Under the pieces are notes generated by a model, which saw only the letters and a list, made by a program, of their open reading frames with translations, was not told where the DNA came from and did not search any database. Source: CBDCWT01 sp965223305 (GTDB lineage Bacteria; Planctomycetota; Planctomycetia; Pirellulales; Pirellulaceae). Taken from it: a DNA stretch of 64,000 nucleotides. A program made the translations under genes and the position numbers. Positions within the stretch are counted from its first letter, which is position 1; each line of letters begins with the position of its first letter. This document shows, in pieces, positions 43,234 through 51,060 of this stretch. The stretch covers positions 62,001 to 126,000 of the forward strand of contig CBDCWT010000036.1 of assembly GCA_965223305.1 (NCBI GenBank), read 5' to 3'.

Positions 43234-44439
43234 ATGACACAATCTCATAGAATTACCATGCTTGGCACGGGGCTTATCGGCGTGCACTACACCATGTCGC
43301 TGCACAATCAGCGTGGGCGCGATCGCGTGCACCACGTCTACTCTCGTAGTGAGGATCGGGCGCGCGATTTTGCCAGTGATTGGGGCGTGCCGAAGTGGTC
43401 CACTGACATGGCGGAGGCGATTAACGACCCAGAGACTGACGTTGTCGTGGTCGGCCTACCCAATCACCTGCACGAGCAAGCCGTCCAGCTGTCGGCAGAG
43501 GCGGGCAAAGCGGTGCTATGCACCAAACCGTTGGCCCGTAATGCTGCGGAAGCGAAGCGGATCATGGAGATCGCGGAGAATTCCGGTGTGTTTGCCGGGT
43601 ACCTAGAAGATCTTGTCTACACACCCAAGACGATCAAAGCACTCGATTCGGTCAAGCAGGGTGCGATCGGCGACGTTCTTTGGGTGCGGGCTCGCGAGTC
43701 ACACAGTGGGCCGCATAGCGACTGGTTTTGGGATTTTGATCAAGCTGGTGGAGGTGCCATCGTCGACTTGGGCTGCCACTGTATCGAGATCATCCGCACT
43801 TTCATTGGAAAAGAAATTCGACCAGTAGAAGTGATGTGCTGGGCTGACACGCTTGTCCGCCCGATTGAAGCCGAGGACAACGGCATCGCGCTGATTCGGT
43901 TTGCGAACGGCGCGATGGGTCAGTTGGAGGTGAGCTGGTCGTCGCTGGGCGGGCTCGATCTGCGCGATGAAGTGGCGGGTACTGAGGGCACGATATGGAT
44001 CAACCACTTCTTGCGCACCGGATTCGAGATGTTCACTAGCAGCGCCGGAAGCAGCTACGTGGCGGAAAAGGCGGACCAAGAGTCTGGCTGGCTCTTTCCG
44101 GTCGGCGACGAGGTGGTGGAACTCGGCAACGTCGACATGTTTACTGACATGTTCAACGCGATCGACGAAGGCCGCGCGCCCCGAGAGACGTTCTACGATG
44201 GCTACATCGTCAATGCGGTGATCGATGCGTGCTACCAATCTGCCAAGTCCAAGCAATGGGAGCCGGTCGAGATCGAAGGGTGGCGGGGCGCGACAGAGGT
44301 GTCGAGGATCGGCAGCAACAAAGCGGAGTATGAAGGCTACGAACTGGTGAAGCAGGAACGAATGCCGGATGGTAAGGTCAAGTTGATTCTAAAAGACAAG
44401 GAGAGCGGCAAGATATCACAACGTTTCGTCGACAAGTGA
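43234..44439 (+). CDS. Gfo/Idh/MocA-family oxidoreductase
   Basis: A 401-residue cytoplasmic dehydrogenase. 'ITMLGTGLIGVHYTMSLH' is the nucleotide-binding start and 'VLCTKPLARNAAEAKRIM' gives the K-P catalytic motif; 'GGAIVDLGCHCIEIIRTFIG' has the active-site Asp and His. No export leader is present, unlike the relative at 22.6 kb. It likely oxidises or reduces a sugar or inositol derivative with NAD(P). An ACAGGAACC site lies before the ATG. No operon partner is visible. Confidence 0.9.
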   Translation: MTQSHRITMLGTGLIGVHYTMSLHNQRGRDRVHHVYSRSEDRARDFASDWGVPKWSTDMAEAINDPETDVVVVGLPNHLHEQAVQLSAEAGKAVLCTKPLARNAAEAKRIMEIAENSGVFAGYLEDLVYTPKTIKALDSVKQGAIGDVLWVRARESHSGPHSDWFWDFDQAGGGAIVDLGCHCIEIIRTFIGKEIRPVEVMCWADTLVRPIEAEDNGIALIRFANGAMGQLEVSWSSLGGLDLRDEVAGTEGTIWINHFLRTGFEMFTSSAGSSYVAEKADQESGWLFPVGDEVVELGNVDMFTDMFNAIDEGRAPRETFYDGYIVNAVIDACYQSAKSKQWEPVEIEGWRGATEVSRIGSNKAEYEGYELVKQERMPDGKVKLILKDKESGKISQRFVDK

Positions 44440-44498
44440 GCCGAGTGAAAGGGGTCGCCTGACAATAGGTTGCCGATATTCGTCCCCGCACTCAACGC

Positions 44499-44614
44499 CG
44501 TTAAGGACTTCTTGTAGCCGAACTCGCCAGAGTTTGGCGGACCGGCCGCTCGCCAAACTCTGGCGAGTTCGGCTACGTCTGGCGAGTTCGGCGACGATCG
44601 GATAGCGGCAGAGC
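44499..44614. repeat. R2 repeat with perfect 26-base arms
   Basis: Arms at 44514-44539 and 44551-44576 (beginning GTAGCCGAACTCGCC and ending GGCGAGTTCGGCTAC) are perfect inverted repeats with an 11-base loop. The left terminus is CGTTAAGGAC. The right end reaches within a few bases of the stop of the PVC-type gene. Confidence 0.8.
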
Positions 44615-44617
44615 CGG

Positions 44618-47314
44618 TCATCTGCTCGCTGGTGCCTCCAGCACGCGAAGCGTCTCGTCTAACGTGTATTCGAGGTAGTGGTCGGTTTCGCTGTTGAGGA
44701 CGTCGAGTGCCGCTTCCAATGCACGGGTGCGATAGGGAGTCTTTGCAAAGAAGCTCAATCCGCGCACGGATTCCAGGCGGACACGAGGATGCGAGTCGCT
44801 CACACCCTTATGCAGCAGCGGCAGGGCGTCCGGTACCCGGTCGAACCAGAATGACAGCACGCGCGTCGCGGCCGCACGGGCACGATGGTCTTTTGCGGCC
44901 AGCAACTGCTTGAGGAGATCGACGCGAATGACGTTGTGCGTCTGGCAGATCCAAAGTGCTTCCAGCATATGATGCTCGTACTGAGCATCAGATCGTTCAA
45001 GATTGGCTATCCAACGATCGAGTTCCTCGATCACTTCCTGGGTGGGGCGTTCTGCGAGTTCGCGTCGAGTGCGGTATCGAGCACGATCTTCCGGCAGCTT
45101 GAGCAGTTCGAGCAGTGCCACAACCGGTTCTCCCGCGATCTTTGGCGGCGCGAGCAGCGGCCGGCCTTTGTAGGTGACTCGCCAGATGCGACCGTGGCTG
45201 TGATCGCGGCTTGGGTCGCGGAGGTTATGTTGCAAATGGCCGATCAACGCGTTGTGCCAGTCGACAATGTAGAGTGATCCGTCCGGAGCAATCTGTACAT
45301 CGACAGGCCGGAAGTTGCCGTCGTCGCAAGAGACAATCGGCGTCACTTCTTTACCAACAAAACCGGAACCTTCTTCGCGAACTTCGTGATTCAACACAGC
45401 GCGGTCACCGATACAGTTCGTTACGAGAAAGTTGCCTTGAGCTTCCGTAGGAAAGTGGCGGCTGGAGACCATCGCGCAACCTGCCAACGGACGGATCCGC
45501 TTTGGGTAGAACGTTGGAAACTTATACGTCGGGTCTCCGCCGATCTGGCTGGCCAGCCGTCGGTGGTGCGCACCACCGGGATGCTTTAGCGGATACTCGA
45601 CATGGCCAGAAATTGGAGCCGCCCAGTAGCTGTTTCCCGGCGACGCGTCACCGATGAAGTTCTGACCCCAGCGATCGAAGACGTGCCCCCAAGGGTTGGC
45701 AAACGCCAGCGATACGTGGACGCCGAACATCTCAGTGCGTGGGTCGTAGTACCAGATGCCGGCTTCTTGCAGCCTCGTTAGGCCATAAGGGCTCTCCACC
45801 TGCGAGTACTTAAAAGTTCCTTCCTGGAAGTACAGATTTCCACCAGGCCCCCACTCGAAGGCCGAGATGCCGTGATGTGAGTCAGCTGAGTCGAACCCAA
45901 TTAGCTGCCGCACGCGCGTGTCCGCCTTATCGTCTCCGTCGAGGTCCTGTACGAATAGAATGTCCGGCTGCTGGGCAATGTAGACCCCGCCGCGACCGAT
46001 CTCGAAACCGGTCGGTTGATGGAGCCCGCCTGCAAAGACCTTGCACACGTCCGCGCGGCCGTCGTTGTCTGGATCCTCGAAGATCAACAGTTTGTCATCC
46101 AACGGCGTCTTCGGCTTCCAATGCGGATAGGAAGCCATCGTTGCGACCCACAGTCGACCCTGATTGTCAAAGTTCAAAGCGACCGGATTGGCCAGCTCCG
46201 GGAAACGCTCTTCCGATGCCACCAGATTAATCTCATAGTCCGGCGCCAACTTGAACAGCTTTTGCTGCTCTTCGGCGGTGTGGTAATCGAGCGATCCTAG
46301 CTTTCCTTTCTCTCGATTCGGATCGTTCGGGCCACCAACGTTGGTCTTCGGATTGATGAAAGGAAGCGTGTTGCTGTCGTCGGCGTACTCAGAGACAGCC
46401 TTGCCTTGAGCGACTGCCCAGACGCGCCTATCGCGGTTGGCGGCCATCTGATCAAGGATTGCCCGTTCACGCTCCATGACGTCAGTGTTGTTGTACGTCC
46501 CGTCCGATCCCGCCTTCCCCCGATCTCCGTATATCGAGAAGCCGTTCACTGCGCGGTAGCGATGCCACCAATGAAAGTTCTTGTCGTCGATCTCGGTTTT
46601 TAACTGCTGGTCAAAGAAGTCATCACCGTCGCCAAAGAGGCCCTGCATCAAGATTGGGGCCAACTCTCGGTAGCCGGCATCATTGAGGTGAGCTCCATTG
46701 AGTGTCAACCGTTCATCCCTGCTGTCAAATAGCTGTGCGGTTGGATTGAACAGGTCGACGAATCCAACAGCTGTCTCTTTCGCGACGCTCGCGATCGCAG
46801 CGGTATACAGCTGTAGCCGCCGATTGTGATCTGCCCCGTCCGGCAGGTTGGGATCGCCCGTGGTCTCAAAGGCGATCGGTGACACCAACACAATCCGCGG
46901 AGCCCCATTGCCGCTATAGTCCTGCTGCTTTGTGTGTTCGACGAGCTTCTTCATGTCCGAGGCAAACGTCGCAACATGTGGCTGGTCGCCGAAGGACTCG
47001 TTGAAGCCAAAAAAATACAGAACGACCGAGGCCTTACTGTGGGCGAGATGCGAATCCGGTTCTCCAAAGTTCTTCGAGCGAATCCGCTCAAACGGTTCAT
47101 CGCCAGGGAAGCAGAGATTTCGAACGGTCAACTGTTGTGCTGCGAACCGTCGATGCAACAGAGTCTCCCACCAGTTGTGATGCTGCATCCGCTCGCCCAG
47201 CGCGTTTCCCACCAGACAGATGTGGTCCCCGGGTTCGAGATCTAGAGGCTGGGCGTTGGCAGCTGCTGACCACAGGAACGGATACAACGCAGCAAGGATG
47301 AATTTTGTTTTCAT
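44618..47314 (-). CDS. PVC-type dehydrogenase with SGNH-like N-terminus, no haem domain
   Basis: An 898-residue exported protein. The Sec leader (MKTKFILAALYPFLWSAAAN) is followed by an SGNH/GDSL-like domain; the first block reads LVGNALGERMQ, with neither Asp nor the catalytic Ser of GDS, and the last reads NGAHLNDAGY. Then the PVC-type propeller ('GRLWVATMASYPHWKPK', 'GFEIGRGGVYIAQQPDILFVQDLDGDDKADTR') and HEAT-type helices. Relatives usually end in a cytochrome c domain with CxxCH; here the protein stops after the HEAT part, right beside an R2 repeat. Start chosen at the leader; no strong ribosome site. Confidence 0.85.
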   Translation of the reverse strand: MKTKFILAALYPFLWSAAANAQPLDLEPGDHICLVGNALGERMQHHNWWETLLHRRFAAQQLTVRNLCFPGDEPFERIRSKNFGEPDSHLAHSKASVVLYFFGFNESFGDQPHVATFASDMKKLVEHTKQQDYSGNGAPRIVLVSPIAFETTGDPNLPDGADHNRRLQLYTAAIASVAKETAVGFVDLFNPTAQLFDSRDERLTLNGAHLNDAGYRELAPILMQGLFGDGDDFFDQQLKTEIDDKNFHWWHRYRAVNGFSIYGDRGKAGSDGTYNNTDVMERERAILDQMAANRDRRVWAVAQGKAVSEYADDSNTLPFINPKTNVGGPNDPNREKGKLGSLDYHTAEEQQKLFKLAPDYEINLVASEERFPELANPVALNFDNQGRLWVATMASYPHWKPKTPLDDKLLIFEDPDNDGRADVCKVFAGGLHQPTGFEIGRGGVYIAQQPDILFVQDLDGDDKADTRVRQLIGFDSADSHHGISAFEWGPGGNLYFQEGTFKYSQVESPYGLTRLQEAGIWYYDPRTEMFGVHVSLAFANPWGHVFDRWGQNFIGDASPGNSYWAAPISGHVEYPLKHPGGAHHRRLASQIGGDPTYKFPTFYPKRIRPLAGCAMVSSRHFPTEAQGNFLVTNCIGDRAVLNHEVREEGSGFVGKEVTPIVSCDDGNFRPVDVQIAPDGSLYIVDWHNALIGHLQHNLRDPSRDHSHGRIWRVTYKGRPLLAPPKIAGEPVVALLELLKLPEDRARYRTRRELAERPTQEVIEELDRWIANLERSDAQYEHHMLEALWICQTHNVIRVDLLKQLLAAKDHRARAAATRVLSFWFDRVPDALPLLHKGVSDSHPRVRLESVRGLSFFAKTPYRTRALEAALDVLNSETDHYLEYTLDETLRVLEAPASR

Positions 47315-47479
47315 GGATCCGTGACAATCGAAAAATGGCGTTAGTCCCCGGATATTGATACCGACCGATTCTGAGTCAGTCAACGGTATAGGGTCAGCCA
47401 CCGGTATTGCTGCTTTGGTATGTTTGCTGCCGCGTGAAGGGCGTGCGATGGGCATCCCGCTGTGGAGCCGTCCTGGCAG

Positions 47480-47507
47480 ATCAGCCGCGGGGCGTTAGCC
47501 TCCGGTT
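47480..47507. repeat. R3 motif, single copy
   Basis: ATCAGCCGCGGGGCGTTAGC, the same motif as in the tandem array at 21.6 kb. It lies in a gap of about 400 bases that holds no gene. Confidence 0.5.
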
Positions 47508-47648
47508 CTTTCACGCAACGCAAGAAAGGCAGCTTAACGACGACGTTTGGTTCGTCAACGCGTTGCACACCACCCGCGCCGTGCTTCCGCCCCTGCGCTG
47601 CTATAGTCAAAGTCTTCGCGCCGTGCGCAAGTTTTTCACCCTGGGTTT

Positions 47649-47695
47649 CCCCTCATCCGGCCTTCGGCCACCTTCTCTCCAGCGGGGAGAAGGGA
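47649..47695. repeat. REP-like hairpin CTTCTCTCCAGCGGGGAGAAG
   Basis: A small hairpin CCGGCCTTCGGCC is followed by TTCTCTCC / GGGGAGAA. It lies at the 3' end of the methyltransferase gene, just beyond its stop, and may serve as a terminator. Confidence 0.5.
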
Positions 47696-47718
47696 CTTTG
47701 GTGGCGGCGACGCGGTGC

Positions 47719-48411
47719 TTAGGCGGCCACTCTGTCCTGCGGGCATGCTCGGCGAGTCCCGATCATGTCGATCATCGTCGGTGGCAGCAAGTAGCGGTGG
47801 CGCGTCAGCCAACGGATGGCGCCCATGAAACCGAACAGTCGCAGACAGTCGGCTGTAACAGCACGAAGGTAGTGGCCCCGCTTTCGATGCCAACTTCCCG
47901 CGATTCGAAACCGGCGCAAGTCTTCGTCGACCGGTCTAAAGTCGTCCGTCATATCCGTGACCGCGCAAGCCGATTCCGGTTCAAACTCGATTTCCGGAAA
48001 CAACTTCTTGACCCCCTCGTGTGTGAACCGCCAGTAGTCCGACGGGTAGCCGTGAAATTTCCAGGCAAACGGAACGGAGATACAAACGACGCCATCGGGT
48101 TCCAGCAGCCGAGTGATGTTGTCTGCCATCACAAACGGCTGACTGCAGTGTTCGAGTACGCTCAGACAGAAGACCGTTCCGAAGCGGCGTCCCGCAAGTG
48201 CAGCGTCGACTTCCTCAAACGGCCGAGTGAGGTCAAGGACCAGGTCGACCGATTTGCCTTCTGTCATGTCGATTCCGACATACTCTCTGTCGGAGAAAAG
48301 CGTCCGAAGGTTCTGCGTGCTACCGTAGTCCCGTGAACCGACCTCGAGCACGTGACCGCGAAACTTCGCTCGGTTTTGCTCGACATAGTGATACTGATTG
48401 ATATCGCCCAT
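47719..48411 (-). CDS. SAM-dependent methyltransferase
   Basis: A 230-residue class I methyltransferase, MGDINQYHYVEQNRAKFRGH at the start. Motif I is VLEVGSRDYGS, followed by 'YVGIDMTEGKSVDLVLDLT' and 'GTVFCLSVLEHCSQPFVMADNITRLLEPDGVVCISVPFAWKFHGYPSDYWRFTHEGV'. The last segment is common in methyltransferases of polysaccharide clusters. It is divergent from a second methyltransferase, and a very long in-frame extension across the shared promoter gap was rejected. Confidence 0.87.
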   Translation of the reverse strand: MGDINQYHYVEQNRAKFRGHVLEVGSRDYGSTQNLRTLFSDREYVGIDMTEGKSVDLVLDLTRPFEEVDAALAGRRFGTVFCLSVLEHCSQPFVMADNITRLLEPDGVVCISVPFAWKFHGYPSDYWRFTHEGVKKLFPEIEFEPESACAVTDMTDDFRPVDEDLRRFRIAGSWHRKRGHYLRAVTADCLRLFGFMGAIRWLTRHRYLLPPTMIDMIGTRRACPQDRVAA

Positions 48412-48681
48412 TCTGTTCACCTTGCTGCTCACCTGGGATCTCGCTCGAGGATCCTCCTCGCCCCGCCCTGGTCTGGACAGCCGGCCACTGAACCGGCGAC
48501 GGGCGGCAGAAGATAGCGAAGCCGGCGAATGCAAGCAACGCGGAAGATGCGGAGCGAACAGAATTTGCATCAAACACGGTGTTCTATTGACATCCCAGGC
48601 TGCGAACTCTAATCTCCGCGCTTCGTTTTCTCGCGGCCCGGTGTGCGCGATGTCGGGCGATGGCATTCGGGTACGAATCTG

Positions 48682-49818
48682 ATGATCGGACAACGAGCAA
48701 GTGCCCGAGCAGCAACCGTCCGCACCACCAGACAGGCGACGTGCCGAATGTGTGGAGGCGTCGGGCACACACTGTATGCGGCACTGCGCGATCGTCTCTT
48801 CACCGCGCCTGGCTCCTGGAACCTCAGGCAATGCGTGAATTCCGCGTGTCAGATGACGTGGCTCGATCCTATGCCGGTTGAGGAAGACCTCCACCTGCTC
48901 TACCCCGCGGATTACTATACCCATCAGCGCAGCGGCCACGCTGGTGACGTTGACCAAAGAACCGACCAGTTGCGGATCGACCTGCCGAACGCGAGGGTTG
49001 TCCGGCCGGCATTTAAGCGGTTGGTCAAGGACGGGGCGATCTCCGCACTTTATGGCTCCCACCAACACGGCTGTAGCGGCGCCCGCGAGCAGGTGGCTCG
49101 GGCGTTGGGCAAGTGCCTTGCGTTGGTTCCCACTCTCCAGCGATCGATCGGAGAAAAAGTCCTTTGGGTGAGCAAGATGCCCGGCGATCAAACGCTGCTC
49201 GACGTTGGCTGCGGCAACGGACGTTTTCTTAACGAGATGCGACGTGGCGGATGGAATGTCGTCGGTGTCGAACCCGATGAGACAGCTGTACGGGCCGCCC
49301 GGAGTGCTCACGGGCTTGAAGTCTACCACGGCGTGCTGGAGCAGGTGGAGCTACCTGCGAACACTTTCGACGTAATCACAATGGGACACGTTATCGAACA
49401 TCTGTTCGATCCGATCCGTACGCTGCGAGTGGCGCGGTCGCTACTGAAGCCGGGCGGTCGGCTGATGGTATTGACACCCAATGCTTCCGGGTGGGGCAGT
49501 CGGCGTTTTCGGGAGGATTGGGTCGGCTGGGACCCGCCCCGGCACCTGTTCATTTTCACTCCACACTCCCTCGCTGCGGCGGTACAATCCGCTGGCTTTG
49601 ACGACATCTGCGTGCGAACTTCCGGACGGCAGGCCCCGTGGGTCTGGCAGGTCAGCAGGACGATCCAACGACAAGGTAGCTGTCCCGGTGGTGAACCGCC
49701 GTCTAAGAAGATCTACCGTTGGTCAGGGCGCGTTGCCAGGTTCGGTGAAAACACGCTACAGCGCTTTGCAGCGGTCGGTGAGGAACTGCAACTGACGGCG
49801 GCCAGAGCTGCAAGTTGA
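48682..49818 (+). CDS. SAM-dependent methyltransferase with N-terminal zinc ribbon
   Basis: A 378-residue protein. Four cysteines (CRMCG...LRQCVNSAC, about residues 22-60) form a likely zinc ribbon as in methyltransferases of sugar biosynthesis, then 'YPADYYTHQ'. The methyltransferase core is residues about 160-290: 'TLLDVGCGNGRFLNEM', 'VVGVEPDETAVRAAR', 'ITMGHVIEHLFDP', 'LKPGGRLMVLTPNASGWGSRRFREDWVGWDPPRHLFIF'. It probably methylates a surface glycan. A start 13 codons upstream (GTG) is possible. Confidence 0.87.
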   Translation: MIGQRASARAATVRTTRQATCRMCGGVGHTLYAALRDRLFTAPGSWNLRQCVNSACQMTWLDPMPVEEDLHLLYPADYYTHQRSGHAGDVDQRTDQLRIDLPNARVVRPAFKRLVKDGAISALYGSHQHGCSGAREQVARALGKCLALVPTLQRSIGEKVLWVSKMPGDQTLLDVGCGNGRFLNEMRRGGWNVVGVEPDETAVRAARSAHGLEVYHGVLEQVELPANTFDVITMGHVIEHLFDPIRTLRVARSLLKPGGRLMVLTPNASGWGSRRFREDWVGWDPPRHLFIFTPHSLAAAVQSAGFDDICVRTSGRQAPWVWQVSRTIQRQGSCPGGEPPSKKIYRWSGRVARFGENTLQRFAAVGEELQLTAARAAS

Positions 49819-49878
49819 GTTGATGACCGTTTGCCGCGGCCATCGCCACGCTTCGTATGCACTCCGGCATGGTAAACC

Positions 49879-51060
49879 GTGATGCAACTACTGACACTGA
49901 CCGAAGGACCTGATCACGTCTGTTATCGCTATCGCGTGAAGGCCTTTGCCGAGTACTTGCAGTCGGTGGGCTGGGAAGTCCGTGACGAGCCGCTCGAGAG
50001 ATCCTGGTCGGGTTTCGTTCGCCAGCTGGGCCGTGTTGCGAAAGTTGACGTTACCATCTTGCAGCGTCGCCTGATGTCGAGGCCAAAGCTGCATCTGCTT
50101 CGGAGCAAGGCCCGCTGTTTGATCTACGACGTTGACGACGCCGTCTTCCTGCGCGACAGCAATTCCGCCAAGTCGCCGTACAGCGCAAGGCGCGATCACC
50201 GTTTCCGCGCAGTCGTGCGGGCCGCCGACGCCGTCTTGGCAGGAAACCGGTTTCTGGTGGAAGAAGTCAATCGCCGGGCCGGCAGAGCCTGTGCGTTGTT
50301 CTTTCCAACATGCGTTGACCCGAGGCGATATCCTCTGACGCAGGATGGTCTCGGCACAAATCGCCTAGACCTGGTATGGATCGGTAGCCAGGCGACGCTT
50401 TCCTCGCTGGAACGAGGATTCGGACACCTGAGCGTCGCTGCCAGCTGTCTGGAGTCGCTTCGATTGAAAGTCGTTTGCGACGTCTTTCCAACCGATTCGC
50501 CGCTGCCGATTGTCCAGGCGAAGTGGTCCGCCGCATCGGAGGCGCGGGAGCTGGCGGCTGCGGACGTCGGCATTAGCTGGCTGCCACGCCACCCCTACAC
50601 CGACGGAAAATGCGGGCTCAAAGTCCTGCAATACATGGCTGCCGGTTTGCCTGTCGTGACGAACCCGGTTGGCGTGCATCGCGACCTGGTACGTCACGGC
50701 CAGACTGGCTTCCTGGCCTCGACTGCGGAAGAATGGAGCGCGGCACTTTCGCGACTGGCCGGCGATCGCCAACTCCGACGCCAGATGGGTGCCGCTGGCA
50801 GAGCATTCGTCGAACGGGAGTACAGTGTTCAGGTTTGGGGACCGCAGTTTGCTTCACTGCTGGTCGAACTGAGCCGGCCGCGGAGTCCAAGGGAAAGTCA
50901 AGGTAGCAGGCTCGCTCCGTGGGCCGTCCCGAGACTTATTGAGAACCGATCGCCGCTGATGTTTCCGCCGGAAGCGCGACTTGGGTCGGATACATCAGGT
51001 AGGCGATCAAGTCGTCAATCTGCGTCTCAGATAAGGTCTCCAGGAGCCCGTCGGGCATGA
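49879..51060 (+). CDS. GT-B glycosyltransferase (family 4-like)
   Basis: A 393-residue glycosyltransferase. Near the N-terminus is 'GPDHVCYRYRVKAFAEYLQSVGWEV', and the donor site is 'LKVLQYMAAGLPVVTNPVGVHRDLVRHGQTGFL', followed by 'WSAALSRLAGDRQLRRQMGAAGRAFVEREYS'. It sits 60 bases after the zinc-ribbon methyltransferase gene, the same direction, and so is probably part of a surface-glycan set. Its last 42 codons overlap the 3' end of the convergent PVC-type gene by 125 bases; the tail after residue 335 looks like read-through of low constraint. Confidence 0.85.
   Translation: MMQLLTLTEGPDHVCYRYRVKAFAEYLQSVGWEVRDEPLERSWSGFVRQLGRVAKVDVTILQRRLMSRPKLHLLRSKARCLIYDVDDAVFLRDSNSAKSPYSARRDHRFRAVVRAADAVLAGNRFLVEEVNRRAGRACALFFPTCVDPRRYPLTQDGLGTNRLDLVWIGSQATLSSLERGFGHLSVAASCLESLRLKVVCDVFPTDSPLPIVQAKWSAASEARELAAADVGISWLPRHPYTDGKCGLKVLQYMAAGLPVVTNPVGVHRDLVRHGQTGFLASTAEEWSAALSRLAGDRQLRRQMGAAGRAFVEREYSVQVWGPQFASLLVELSRPRSPRESQGSRLAPWAVPRLIENRSPLMFPPEARLGSDTSGRRSSRQSASQIRSPGARRA

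Noticed and set aside
48412..49329. A 306-codon upstream extension of the minus-strand methyltransferase
   Set aside because: It is antisense to the zinc-ribbon methyltransferase, and the catalytic protein starts normally at MGDINQ.
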